From Orbilia blumenaviensis (lineage: Eukaryota > Ascomycota > Orbiliomycetes > Orbiliales > Orbiliaceae), in assembly GCA_036872755.1 (NCBI GenBank), contig JAVHNS010000004.1, positions 1,550,001 to 1,614,000 on the forward strand: a DNA stretch of 64,000 bases, in the 5' to 3' direction. The translations under genes and the position numbers were made by a program. Shown here piece by piece: positions 12,111-25,799 of the stretch. Position 1 is the stretch's first letter; every line of letters starts with the position of its first letter. The notes under the pieces were generated by a model. The model made no database searches. It was not told the DNA's origin and saw nothing but the letters and a program-made list of their open reading frames with translations.

Positions 12111-14370
12111 TACCCACCCAGGTTTCATCGAAATTCCCGATGAGGTCCAGTAAGCGACAAGGTATTCGGTAATGCCTTGACGGCTTCCACGTGCGCTCAC
12201 GATACTTTCTTTGTGCTTTTATCTTTCTTTTCGATTCGTATTTATCGTTCTTTTGGTTGTTTCGGTTTGAAAAATCGAAATCGTTCGTTTCCTTACGTCC
12301 TCGGGTCTTTATGCTCTTTTTCGGAATCATAAAATTTTTTATTACATTAGAATAATACCCATTTCCTTTCACGGCGCTTGGGAGCAGTCACGGTCTCTTG
12401 TTTTGGTTTAACGTCTTTGTTTGGTTGTACCACAAAGGATTGCCGGTGCATGTGCATAAACGGGTTTCTTTTGTTCCGTTCCAGTTCCTTCTTTAATATT
12501 CTTCCTTGTCTATTGATACAGATCACCTTTAAATTTCAGAGATCTCGGGTGCCCGGGTTCTCATTTGTTATTTTTATGCCAGATCACAAAAGATATATTC
12601 ACGTGTACCTAGGTAGATTGATAGATTCAGGGAGGAGGCTTCAAAGGGAGGCGATGGGGTGGCCTCCAAAGAGGAAACAAAAAAATGTCACGCCACGAGC
12701 GGAGGCCAATATTATTGATCAAGTAACATTGCCGAAAGACTTAGACCACATGCTCGTGAAAAACAACAGATACGTCGAACTCAAAGCTACGATGATGATG
12801 AAGCTACGAAAAATAGATGACTACTGTGCGGCCTCGTGGTCATGATGGTCATGGTGGTGGTAGTATTGATGGGGAGGGGGTGCGGGTCCTCAAACAAAAA
12901 GGTGTGTACCATATTGGAAAGAGGACACAGACAAAAATAATCTCGGTGAGACCTTCCCTCTTTCCCTCGTACCCTTCCCACCGACATACGTGGGCTCAGG
13001 TCCGCAGGGCTAGGGCCTACATTCCGGTGAGACAGCGGCCAGTCCCTTATTATCGCATGAACGCAGGGCGCAATTCGCCTACGAATCGGAACACCACCAT
13101 ACACAAGCACTGAGAATCCACCTCACGAATCACCAGCAGTGCAACAGACCACGGTCCCTGATTCATAAACACCAGACGTCGATATCCTCCATAGATAATA
13201 GAGAAGTATCCTGAAGTATGGTGACTTCTGTAGACGGGTGGTACCACAGATGAGCGACGTCACCTGTTCACCTGACCGCCAAAATTGCCTGATCGTCGGC
13301 GGTGCCCTCAGCCTTCTCTCTCGGCCGCCGCGTCAGTCCGTACTCCGTTTTTGTCGGCGTAGATGATAGTCGCCGCCGCATTGAGGTCTCCTGACCCTTT
13401 TATGCATAGCTGCCGTATTTTTGCCTCATCGTCCCAATTTCAATGCCCATGGTGCCATTTGAAAGCCTACAATCGTCCAAATCCTCTGGGTATCATGACA
13501 TACCCACCTAGGGCTTCACTAAACCCCCACTAACCCAGGAAATAGACTTTCCCACTTGTCCTCCCTTCCTCGCCCTAGGGACCCGGCGGGCCCCGGTTGC
13601 GTCTACCGTTGTCTCATGGGAAACAGTGGCAGCCGTAGTGGGAAATTCTGAAAATTCGCATGTCTAGTTAGCAGAAATTGTTTTTCCCAAGTCCCACCCC
13701 AAAAACGAGATAGAGGCAGACATGGCCCTGGGGGTTATAAAACGTTACAATATAGATTTCCCTTTCCAGTCCTAGTCCGATACGCAAGTCGCAGGCCACG
13801 GTTAACTACAAAAGCAGAAGTTTTCGCTGTCGATCACCGTTCGGATAAGCAGGACATCCTTTTCGTACTTAGCCGTTTCGCTGGGTATTTGGCGACGCTC
13901 CTGCGATGACAGGCCTCGTTTTGTGGGGGAACGTGGATGTTGAAAACTTGGTTTTATTATTTTTCCCCCCTTCGACTTGTGAAAGAGTGTAGATTGCGCG
14001 AATTGAGATGTATAGAAAGATAAAAATCTGGGGAAATGATTAGCTACTTATGCATGCCCCTACCTTGACTCTGCAAATTTTTATTTCCCTCCCCATCGAT
14101 GCATCGACGGAGATCGGAAAAGATGGAGATCTAGGGAAAGATGAAGTTGAGAGAGGATTTTGGATGTGGGAGTGTTCTCTTTGCGCATGCAAGCGAGAAA
14201 TAGCATGTTAACGCAGAAAATGTGTTGTTTTTGGTGCAACATGTCGTTGTCGACAGATAACCGGACCACTTCCTTACTTGCACGGACTCACACTTAGCAC
14301 TTGATCTTGAAATTTTTTAATCGCGATTTGCGCCTTACTCGATCACGGGTTTCATGCGCCATTACGGGGA

Positions 14371-14559
14371 TCAGAATGGGGATCCGTATTCCGGCAAAAT
14401 GGCATATCGTTTGATAGTCATCTCCAGTTTTTCCAATAAATTCGCATTGACCTGAAAAGAAAGTTTTCCAGGCTCCAGCAGCCCTGGTCCTACCAATTGC
14501 AAGTCGCCAATCTGGACCAATTCGCCTTCACCTTCGACAAAACAATTCGTGCTTCTCAC
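14371..14559 (-). pseudogene. Possible coding relic, unknown
   Basis: A minus-strand frame of 62 codons reads like real protein (for example GELVQIGDLQLVGPGLLEP followed by an amphipathic NANLLEKLEMTIKRY). Immediately upstream a different frame with an ATG near 14,626 reads QECDQWVQTFAGTEECEKHE before a stop, so a frameshift or an intron may separate two parts. I recognise no family. It could equally be chance. Confidence 0.15.
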
Positions 14560-17500
14560 ATTCTTCCGTACCAGCGAAAGTCTGGACCCATTGGTCGCAT
14601 TCTTGTCTATACGTCAAGGTCATACTGGGCTGCACTTGCGATATGTTGGATATATCCGCTATCTATGACAGATGTAAGATATCCCTCCACCACTAAACCC
14701 CAGACATATGCACATACTTCCTGCTGGTGAGCACATTTTCCTTTTTTCTTCTCTTCTCTCTTTTATACAATCTAGCTTAATATACCCAGTTGCATTCCGT
14801 CTATCTCGGTACCATGCACAGGGTTATTGCTTGAATTGTGAAGGTTATCACCCCACTTGGGAGATATCAGAACCGCAATCTAAATTGCGAACTAATGCAG
14901 ATGGGATGCCGAAAGTGAAAATTTTCCCTTTATAAAAAAAAAAAAAAGAGGGAGAAGGCGGACGCAAATGCAATTGCAATTGGAGAAAAAAAAAGTCTGT
15001 CAGCAGGCGTAAAAAAAAAGGGACGAAAGTCCCAATCGCGGGTGACCCCTCGCTTCCAGGCCTTACATGGTTTGAGGTATTTCTATAACCTTCCCGAGTC
15101 GACCTGCTGATGAGATTTTCTATCGAATTAATTCTTCTCTCCTCATGCATGACGCAAGATGACTATGCAATGGAAGAGAGAGAAGCGATGGCCTGACTGC
15201 CCGGCCCCTTTCTGGTTGATCCCGCCTCGTTGCCTCTTTTTTAGATGGCTGAGAGACTAAGGTACTCAGCGACTTAAGTCTTTAGTTAGGGCCTTATGTA
15301 TGGATGACCTCAGCTCAGCCCAGCCAGCCCTTTCTGAGATATATATCTCCCTTCCCTTTTTTACACCTCACACCGGAACGGAATTAGAATTATGCAAAGT
15401 TCAAGTCGAGTCCTTGAAGAGATGTGCATGCGAGTATGTCAGGAGACGGAGGATCCGATGTAATGCATATGTATGAAAATCATCTTCCTTGTATACAGCA
15501 CACGTTTCGGCCGTAGAATGTAGGCAGCTTTCTTTTCGTCCCCTCCACATACATTTTCGGTGGTCAAGTGAAACCTTATTCCTCGGCCAGCACGGGAGGG
15601 TAGGAGGGTTACAAAGGGTTCCATCGTGATCTAGATAATTCGTAGGCCGAGGCCCTTTGTTTGAGGAAAAGCAAGGAAGGGAAACCGAGTCTGCGAAAAA
15701 TGTGATGGAGAGGGTTACACAACACAAACAGGGTTGCATATGCCATTCAGCCTACGGACGGAGGTATGTGCAGCAGAGTGGTTGGTAGGTGGTAAGACTA
15801 CAACATCCTTCTGGTGATGATTAATATGATATTGGGACAGGAGGTAAAGTCAGGACGGATAAAGATGGCGGAATCAAGCATAGTGATAAGTAGCGTCACA
15901 TTTTCCAAAAGAAGGTCGATAGATACCGGTAGACGGATGGTGGGGAATTAATCAAATGTCGACGTCAACATTGCAACAGAGGGTCTTTGGTCAAAGGGTA
16001 GGCCATAGGATTCTTCCGCCCTGAGGAGGTACCTAGGCACACCCCTATAAGTAGTCAAAAGGTGAAGGAGGTATTTATGGGTAGTTCTTCGGGCGTTTCC
16101 TTTGCGATCTTCGAATTCTATAAGGATCTGACATATCCGGTGATTTGAGAATGGGGTTGTTCCATGGTGTTTGTGGTTTCATGGATATATCTGCCTGGCC
16201 GTTCTTGATTTCGAGCTTTTTTCGTATATGTATCAGACTGGTTCGGGGAGGACGGCTAAAGCGGATCCGCCTATAACATGGTTATAATAAGCACGGCAAC
16301 GTTAAAACCATAGCTTGAGCGAACGGCTTTCCGGTAGGTCGTCGAGGCACTGTAGGAAATCGCGGCTTGGGAAAATTCACGACGGGGTTACGTCTTTGGA
16401 CTGGAAGCATACACACGATCTCTGTTCGATATGACCATAGTGTCCCTAATGAGATCATTTTCAAATTACTTCCCGAGCTAAAGCTCGAGCTAATTGGAAG
16501 CTATCAACCTACGAAAACCGGATGAATTGCTGCATATATGTAGAATAAAGCTTCTATATTCAGAAACCCGACTGCAAAATATCGCAATCGCAGGCTTACG
16601 GTTGCACGTTATCGCTCTTTGTTTTTTTCGTTCTTTTGAAACGCGAGCAATTAATATTTTTCGCAGTAGATTAGACTGTCCTTCGACGGAAAGGGCCCTT
16701 TGACCTTACTGGGAACAACCAAGTAAATGCCTACATGTCGTCTTCGAATTCAGCTCTTTGCCAGTTTACGTAAAGATACGGGCGTTTTTTCGGTGCAAAA
16801 GCTTTTCGAATTTATAAATGGCTCCCCGCCTCGAGTAGCAGGATCCCCGCGTTGCAGCTGTAGTATGAATAATGGAGCCGTGAGCATACGGATGCTAGAA
16901 TAAGCATAGGGAGAGGGCCTTGGGCCTTGGACCTTCGTATAGTATCATAAAAAAAACTTCCACGCTGTTTACAAATAGGCATGTGGATCGTGTCCCTTAA
17001 ACAGGAAGTATTCCGTGAGACGAATTGAGCTAGCGATGTCGGACGACGACGGAGTAGATGGATTCAAATGAACGAGTTCCCTGGGCGAGGGAAAGCTTGC
17101 CACACCAAAATCAAGGCGGGGAGTAGACCGGGGCATGGAGTTCGTACAGGTATCAAGAGTCCCAGCCTGCGGGATAGACTTTCGAGGATAACCGCATTTC
17201 GCGGCTCGAGATTGGCTGGAAAGGACAGCCCATGGGACCTTGCTTGAAAGTCAATTATATAACAGGAGGGGAAAAGTTTGAAAGAGATTGGAGGGAGAAG
17301 CCCTTCGGGCCCCGCATTTAGGTAACTTTACACAGCAGCCTGCAGGAATCAATGTTGGGAAAAAAAATCTATGCGCGGCCGCAGAGAAGAACTACCTATA
17401 TGCAATGAGGGGTTGGAGTTGGTGTTGTTGCAGGAAGTTTGGGGGTCGTTTCGCGCGACCCTTCGCTTGGTCCTTGCTTTGAAGCTATGTCCAAAGTCTG

Positions 17501-20500
17501 GAGTAGCTTTCGTAGCTTGGTGTGGGGGAACAAGGCCCCCCCGCAATTTAGCATTTTAGTCGAATTTTTGCGATCCAGATACAGCTTATTTCGGTAGGCG
17601 GCACCTACATAGATGTTTTGTTGAAGATGTTGTTTTCAACAAAAGCTCCTAGTCTTTATTACTGATTTGAACCCGAGCTGAGGTTGGGATATTTCCCCAC
17701 GGGTCCAAGTTGGGCATGCAGGGAACAAGAAAGGATGAGACATTCTGAGGAGGAATGTTATGGCGTAATCAGGCGCCTCTAACGGGAGCGGGGAAGATTT
17801 CCGTATGGTTGAGAAACGGAATCCGAAGACGCAGATCATAATCATGATTCATGGCAGCTTTCTACTTCAGTCACTGTATCATCACCATGTTGGATAGTGC
17901 TATCCTATTTGCGATTCCGTTGACAGAACGAATCCTCAAAGGACCCATGCGCTCCGATCATGATCTATCCATCGTAGGATATGGGGGTGCATCCTCGATC
18001 AGACGACAGCTTTTTCTTTTCGGTCTCTTCCAATTAAGAATTATCAGCCGTGGCGAAAAAGAACCGCCTTCGTGGAGTCCCTGCTCGTATTTTCATGCAG
18101 GTATCAATGGTCCAGGAAAGGATTTTTAAGTTAGAAGCGTCCGTCGACCAATCTTGGGAAGCTTCTTCGACATCAGACGACCGGTAGGTGTGTCTGAAAG
18201 AATATCATCGAACAAGGGTGGGGTTTGATGTCGATTGCAGGCAATTCATGCAAAGGGAGGGGATGCGCATAGGGAGATTATTCAAGTTCAATGGATAACC
18301 ATGGCAAGAGTTGGTTCATTTTCACACGGTCCAAGCCACAGTTTATCCTTATCGTTGGGTTTCCATTGAAAGTCGTACCGGGGTGGGTTGGGATAAACTT
18401 TCATCAAGCATCGGGTAGGCGTTCGTGTGGGTATATCGATCCCACGTTAACCGAAGTGGTTCGAGCTCTTGCGATCCAACTGACAGGTTTCAAATTCATT
18501 CCTTTTGCCTGGATTGTTCAATTGTGCGACGCCACCTAGAAAACCAGAATATTTGGGATCAAATGCGGAGACTACACAGAGCTCTTCGAAGTCATTGGCA
18601 ATCCGCATGCATCGTTCGTTATGTGTCTGCGATATGCATCCTGTCAAGCGCTTCCAAAAGAAAACATTTTTTAAAAAAATTTAAGCTTAAGACGGATGTG
18701 TGGAGGCACAAGTCAAAAGAGGGTGTGTCCAACTGATCACCGGACGGCATCGAGGGCCGTTCGTGGCCGTGTATTTCCCGTAGGCCCATGCGAGCACAAT
18801 TTGTCGACTTTCCGAACGAAGGCCTGTGATTTGGTACGAATTGGCAAATTGTTTCGGCACAACTTTAGAATTACCATTTCAATTCTCGTGAAATATCGTA
18901 GTTAGTGACGGAAAGAGGTTTAGTCAAAAGAAGAAAGGGTCCATGTGACCCCAAAAATTTTGTTAAACGTAAAACCCCCATTTATAGAAAGAGCTAAAAG
19001 CATGGAAACCCGATTTTTGGACGTGAACTTGAGCTCCAGCTTCCTGATCCTGGAGCTGCCCTGCGTTTCGGCATTCAACCGGCACTATTAAGAACGAGTT
19101 GCTATATCCAAAACGGACATCGGGATTGGTCCATCATGGGGGAGTTTAAAGTACCCGACATGGAGTACAAGAGCAAACTAGAGGCCCTGCATGAAGTTGA
19201 TTTAACAGGACCGCATGGTTTGCGCCTCGGGACGCTGGCGGTGCGAAATACACTTTTGCTCCGGGGCCGCCACCGGGGTCCGTAAATTTGCCGATCTGAC
19301 CAAGGGTTTGTCTCCCGGAATCAAAGGCGATAAGACAACCTTTTTGACAAGTGGATTGCGCCCATAAAAACGCGTACAGGCGAAAGAATATTCGACGGAT
19401 TCAGGCTAATGGTGACCCGCAACAGGTTATTTTCTGATTACTGGGATACCATGGTAGATAGGATTATGAGGAAGAACCGCTGATTGCGTGCTGGAAAATC
19501 GATTCCCCGCCTGAGATTACGAGTCCCAGAGGCCTCGATATCCGTCCGTGGTCGACCGTATGTTGGAGGGGAGGTTTGAGATGTTCGTTGCGCATTGAGA
19601 AGTCATGGACGATTCCAATTCATTACTATGCAGCTTTACGTAAACCATGTGCAAATGAGAGAGGAGGCATGCGAAGCAGGGAAGCTGCGATTTTTCAGAA
19701 GCCCCGGATCGCGGATCTTTGGGATGGGGATTGGGATGGGATGTCTATGTTTGATAAACGCAGCTTCGAATGATCCGACGGTTCACTACTCACATCGACC
19801 GGACTTGAAACATGATACGGTGGTTTTTTGATTATCAGCTGCTCGAAATTTTTTCAAGGCCGCCAGAAATTCGCTCTTTTCATGTGGCTGGAAGAATAGT
19901 TTTTCCGAGGGCTGATAACTGATACAAGCATCAGTTCGCTGGCAGACGGTTCGACTGTCGGAAAATAAACGGAACCTGCATCAATTATAATTGGTCGACC
20001 CTGTTCGACCAACATTCAGCTCCACGTGGGGAGGCAAGAAGTGGGCAAAAGGTCGGTCTTCCTTTGGCGGTTCGAGGGCCGATACTCCGCCGACATAATT
20101 CTTAGGGCTCGTATTGTAGCACGTAAGGCGAAGATAGAATGCATCGACAGGGCACGCTAATCTGCCACCTTAGAAGTCCGAACCTGGGAAGCATTTTATT
20201 TTCTCCCCAGACTGCTTTAGCCGGTGCTTCCAGAAAAATTCTCTCGCTACTGTGAACGGCAGTCACCCGGGAACATGAAAGGATCACTTAAACAGTTAGC
20301 TTGGCCAGGACCCTTCTTCATATTGAAGCATAATATCTATAACTTCGCTTCGACCGCATAATGGAAACCTGAGACGCTGGATCAATCCATGAAGACGCAA
20401 GTGTTCCAGTGGCTAAACGGTTCGGATGTGATGTGCATAGCCTACAGCGAACGAATGAAGATCGTGAGCCCAGGCCATTTCCAGCTCGGCTATAGATGCA

Positions 20501-20713
20501 ATGTTGCAGAGCCAGTGCCGCTTCGGCTTGACAATTGTGTGAGCTTTCCAGCGAATGGCTGGGCACTGTACTCGGTGACTGGCGAGTGCTGAGTTGGTCA
20601 TGATTTTTGCTAAGGCGGCAATTGGATAGCATCCTCTTCCCTCGGCTTAAGGACACTTACACCATAAGGCCGCAAGGAAGGGAAGGAGGGGAGGTCTGAC
20701 GTGGAGGCGGGTT

Positions 20714-20736
20714 TGACTCGACTCGACTCGACTCGG
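20714..20736. repeat. (GACTC)n microsatellite
   Basis: Four tandem copies of a five-base unit (TGACTCGACTCGACTCGACT followed by CGG). No role can be assigned. Confidence 0.85.
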
Positions 20737-21740
20737 CCCGATTTGGTAGGGTGAGCTTGCTGCATAGTAGGTTCTTCCTTTCTATCTGGTTGCTAGGCAC
20801 TGCTAGGATATACGGCAACCCCCATCAGGTCGATAACTAGAACATTTGGGAGCCCATTTGGGAGTAATATATCAGGAGAGATATGCATCGGCAAAAGCAT
20901 TCCACTTCGGCGGGAGCTGTTCCGTGTGGGACTATGACGCTGGATTCCTGAGGCAAGTGTGCCTGTCATGGCGAAGATGTGCAAGGAGTATATTCCCTTA
21001 AGCCCCAAGAGTTGAGAAAGAGCTGACCCTTTTGGTTTAGTGTCCGAGCTTGCGAACCGCAAGATCCAGATGGTCCAGGAACAAGGGCCTAGCTACATAG
21101 TAAGGGAGGCACTGAGTTGGCGTTCTGTTCCTGCTTTCCTCAGAGATGAGACGCGTTTGGGCTGGCATCCAAGTTGCAGAAAGATCGTGATGTCCATCTG
21201 TATCTGACTTCGTGAGTAGCAGAAGCCCAAGAAGGTACATGTATGCATACATAGCTAGCACAGAGCACATAACCAGGCCGTGAGCAGAAGCCGCGAACCC
21301 GCCAGCCTAACTACTAATTACTTAGTACTTTGTAGGTAATTAGCTGGCGAAAAGGCGCCGGCGGGTGCCCGCCTCGTCTGCTCGGAAAGGTTGTGCATAT
21401 GTGTGTGGATATGTGAAAGGGGAAAATGAGATTAATGAGGCCGCTGTGCATATCATGTAGTCCGCCGTGAGTGGTCCGTACCGACCGACAGCCGTTTCCT
21501 TGCTTTCTCTCATGTCTTTGTCCTTTTTGTCTTTCCTTCTTTATTTCTTTTTTTTTATTTAATTTATTTCTTTTTCTCTACGTTTCTTCTTTTCCGATAA
21601 TTACACAGTAGAAATGGGTGCTACTACTAATAGTAATAGAAATGTGTGGATGTCATGTCGCAGAGCACGCAGCACAATTAGTCCTTGGTCAGAGTAATTA
21701 GCATGTAGCAAGTAATGTAACGAGCAAAATTTAGAATAGG

Positions 21741-21770
<30 letters not shown>
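21741..21770. repeat. A30 homopolymer tract
   Basis: Thirty uninterrupted A residues followed by GAAAAAGAAA. There is no adjacent retroelement body that I recognise, so a poly(A) tail of an inserted element is only a possibility. Confidence 0.9.
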
Positions 21771-21772
<2 letters not shown>

Positions 21773-22322
21773 AAAAGAAACAGGAATTTCTTTTGCAGGA
21801 AGGACTTGCGGGAACCCAGTCGCACGAAAGGGGAAGGGCTCGTTCTGGGGCCTTCAATCTGGGAGAGACACACAGAGATTCAGGGTCCACATCAATTGGC
21901 TGTGTGCTGCTTGTTTCCGCCTACATGGAAGTTGTGCCAACTAAGGAGTGAAGCTGCATGAGCGAGAGCGGATGGCGGACAGGAGCCAGGTCATCGAAGT
22001 CAAACAGCAACCTATAGGCCTATAGCTATGCAGCGCAGTGCAGTGCAGTGCTGATATGATTCGAATGAACGAAACGGACAAATCAAGGGAGGCTTCTGAA
22101 AGGGCACATAAGTTCTGGCATCCCGCTCGATGGTGATTTTGCATTCTCTCTCTTTTCCTCCCCACGTTTGGCCGTCCGTTAGCCTGAGCTGCTCGCGTCT
22201 ACTATACACAATACACACAATATCACATACCCACCTGTGCAGAAGTATTACTGCCAATCAATTGTCATTATATACTGTCAGTCGATTCTAGCAAATTGAC
22301 TCCAGTTTTGCTTTGACCTAAA

Positions 22323-22378
22323 TTGGCTTTTTGACTTTTGACTTTTGGCTAGTCCTTTTGACTTGACTTGACTTGGCT
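22323..22378. repeat. TTGACTT-type degenerate tandem repeats
   Basis: Runs of TTTTGACTTTTGACTT followed by TTGACTTGACTTGACTTGG. They lie in the pyrimidine-rich zone well upstream of the cyclin gene. Confidence 0.75.
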
Positions 22379-25340
22379 TTGCGGCTGGTTTGAAAGTGCA
22401 GAACTCGATCTCTCAATTCAATTCAATTCAAGAAAGAGATATCGTCGGTTCTCTTGCATTTTAAAACTTTAAATTTGCCTTCAAACTGGTCACGTCAGTG
22501 CTTGTCAGCCCGTATAGTCTCTCGCCTGCTCGAGCTCCAAACCGCGCTCCTTATTATTATTATTATACGCATATACAGATATCTCCTGTTCTAGTTACGT
22601 TACCTACTTTATATCCCTACCCACGCTTTTAATTCTTCATTCATTCTCCTGCAGCGTGGGTGTATCCTGTCCTGCAATATTACCCTGCATAGCTCCAGTC
22701 TTTCATTTTTTGCTATTATAGTTTGGCCGTCCTATTCCTTTTCTTTTATCTTGGTTTGCAATTTGGGGTGGCATCAAGAAAACATCACCTGAACCACCAC
22801 CCTGAAAGTCTTCTTCCCAGCCCGGACCATCCCATATCATACTAGACCATACTGGACCAAAGGTCGGCCGGCCCTCAGCCTACAGCCTAAAAGATCCCTA
22901 AGAAAGTCGCAAAGTACTGGTCCTCCCGCCTTGTAGTTTGGGGAAAGTCGTGTCAAAAAACAAGAAACAAAACCCACACTGCACTGCACCGGTACTAGAT
23001 GATACTAGTACTATATGCTATATACTCTATATATTATAACTAGTACTGTTGACACCGCAAGTTTAACGTTCTCCAAAGGTATTTAATATTGCAAGCCTCC
23101 CGCTCTTTGATTTACGTCTTCTTGCCTGTCCTCCCGTGTCTCTGAACGTTCCTTGTGGGGGGCGGTTCGGATTCTCTTTCCCCTTTGGCATTTCTTTATC
23201 CATCACAGTTTACTTTGCGTCGGTGGAGTTCAGTCGTTTGCTGACGATTCATCGTCTATTGGTGGTTAAAGTAGAAGCAGAAGCATACTCACCCACGGAT
23301 TGATTATACGCATATACGCAAGTACTTGGATATACCTCGCCGATTGTACTCCAGCACATACATACTTCATACATTTTCAACTGCAACTGCAATTGGAACC
23401 TTGCCGCATCTTTTATTCCTCCCCAGACACCCCCCTTCGACATAATCCTGGTTTGCCCAACATCGCCAACTAGTCACCCTCGACAAGACCTTTATAGCCT
23501 ATACCTACAGGACAATCTTCGACAGGCCTCTCGTCTGACCGGGGATATCAAACAGGTACAAGCCAGGGAGCCCACACGACTGTCATCATCAAGCATACGC
23601 AGTGAGACCTTTACTAAGCGTCTACTGTTAACCCTCGTCCTTTTTTGCCGATCAAATATTCGATCTACGCTGCCTACTCAGATTGTGGGAACCGCCCAAC
23701 CTGCACGGCCTCACGATAATAGGAAGACGGTCTTATTTCCGTGTGCTCCACTGTTTTCCGTCTCTCGTGCAGATACACTCTACAGGTTACGTTGACTCGA
23801 ATACGACAAGAATAATACACTCCTTGAGCTTTCGAGGATCCAAGATATCAAGTTTTCGAATTATAATTAAGCATATCTGAACTGCAAAATTTAGATCTTG
23901 GAAGTTCCGAGTATAATAAAACTTTATACATACCCGGTACTTCGGCTCACATCAAAAGCCCTTTTACTCTGGCAATTTTCCGGTCCTCGAATTTAAATCT
24001 ACAGCCGCCAGAGCCACAAGTTTTCGTATTTGCCATTGAAAGACTCTACATTTCGAAGCATACGACAGGATCCCAGCAAGCTGGTCAATTTAGGAAATAA
24101 GTCCTCAACACCGATTCCGATTTTGATCCACTTTTTCCCAGCTCGTTTCTTTCCCAAGGAATCTTTTGCGGGGTACTGCATAAATTACTTGGTCTTTTAG
24201 ATTCTTTTTTCTTCTCTTGCCGTCTAAGGGTATGTATCCACCGTTTCCCTCTGCATCTTACTGCGGGACATGGTGTTTGTCTGCGATCTTAAATCTCTCG
24301 CTTTACCCGAGCTTATCCCCACTGACAAAAGCCACCCACCAGAGCCGGGAAACGAAGTTTCGCAAGCAGGATCGATTCGAGGAATCCATATTCGATCAGG
24401 AAGTCGGATTTGAGATCTGACCGGGTTACTCTGCCCCACGCAAAGAATCAAGCTTAGGTAGGCCTTCTCTATTTTCCGCATCTTCATGGGTGTTAGTGTG
24501 AGTGCGATCCTGCAACTATACATCATCGTCCCATCATCCGAAACGAAACTGTCACTCTCGTGGTTGGTATTCGGTTCGGGGGAACAGCGAGAGAGTGCCA
24601 GTGGGAAAGGGCGCTAGTGAGCCCAGGTATCTGGCGGCACTCGCTGTCACAGAGGAAGAAAAAAAAAAAAAACCAAAAAAAACTGCTTAGCGGAGCCCTG
24701 TGTCCAGGACCGCCAGAAGCATATGCGTACGAACTGCACTCTTTCTGTTTCTGCTACTTCTGCTTCTGCTTCTGTTCTGTCCGTCTAGGACTAATCGGAA
24801 AGGTTAATGCCAAAAGCAAAGCAAAGCGGAGGGGGTGTGTTATTATGACTTCGGCGGTGGACCACAGATATTTCCTTTTTCTTCCCTTTCCCCTCTATGG
24901 TCCAAAATATCACAAGCCAGGAACATTGACACCCACCCACATTCCACACCCACTAATTCACAACCGACGAGAAGCTGAAAGCTGACTGTTTTTTTTTTTT
25001 TTTCCGCTCATGTGCTGCAGCCTTCAAGGAGGCCCAGGTAGCAGTAGCGCATTGCCCGGGCTCTGCCTGTCTGGTCTTATTCGAATTGCATTGTAGGGAT
25101 CTTTTCTGGTCTGGGGATTTTCGGACCACACCACCACACGCCGGACCACGCTTCGAGTCTCAGGACAAGTCAGTACGACGACACTACGACTAGCGTGCTC
25201 CCGCAGGCCTGCCCGACCGACCGCATTTATACTACTGGCCTCCCTCACTCTTACCCCAGACTTCGCTCATATATCATAGCCCCTCGGCCACATTGACTGC
25301 CACCATAATTACTTCCACTTCTGCCTTCTCTCTCGTCTTC

Positions 25341-25384
25341 TATCTATCTACTCTTCTATCTACTATCTATCTATCTATCTATCA
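25341..25384. repeat. (TATC)n microsatellite
   Basis: Imperfect tetranucleotide repeat with units of TATC interrupted by TACTCTTC and TAC. It lies in the probable leader or promoter of the cyclin gene. Confidence 0.85.
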
Positions 25385-25486
25385 ATCATCCTTTGTCTTG
25401 TCTATATATATACAGTATATCGACCGTTGTCCTTGTCGACATTCGCATCTCCAGCATCGATTACGCATATATATAACATCGTCCGA

Positions 25487-25520
25487 CACATACACACATA
25501 CACACACACACACACAAACA
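25487..25520. repeat. (CA)n microsatellite
   Basis: Repeats of ACACATACACACA running into CACACACACACACACA. It is followed at 25,555-25,572 by an AT-alternating stretch. Confidence 0.85.
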
Positions 25521-25793
25521 TCAGATATATTCTATCTCTTTCACTTCTGTGAAAGATATATATATAGATATACACAAACATCCGATAGTTACCTGATAAA
25601 CATCTGTTCTTGTACGCATCTTGTAGGTACCGATTCTGACGACAGCCTTGTCACATTACGTTTTGCGCAACCATTCCACAGCCTTCATATCACATATCAT
25701 ACTCTTTGGCCAGCCTTCTCGACCGGCTCTCCTGTCCGCCCTATTTTCCTCTCCCGGACCGGACCTTTTTTGCATTTAAAAAAACAAAACAAT

Positions 25794-25799
25794 ATGTAG
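25794..25799 (+). promoter_or_regulatory. Candidate start-stop uORF (ATG TAG) in cyclin leader
   Basis: ATG directly followed by TAG sits after AAAACAAAACAAT, an A-rich context good for initiation in fungi. It is also part of GTAGGT, a good intron donor, so it may instead mark a 5' leader intron. Splitting the true start codon here is unlikely, because no nearby AG is followed by G in the phase needed for the cyclin frame. Confidence 0.3.

Noticed and set aside
12378..12845. 155-codon plus-strand frame after the histidine kinase gene
   Set aside because: The start is poor, the composition is unlike protein-coding exons around it and no domain is visible; it probably lies in the 3' region.
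20102..20656. Overlapping minus-strand frames of 61-112 codons
   Set aside because: They conflict with plus-strand frames of similar size, show no domain and have no plausible splice partners.
25293..25799. 168-codon plus-strand frame before the cyclin gene
   Set aside because: It is read from microsatellite and C+T-rich sequence (THTHTHTHTQ-type translation) and ends at the ATG TAG element; it is leader, not protein.
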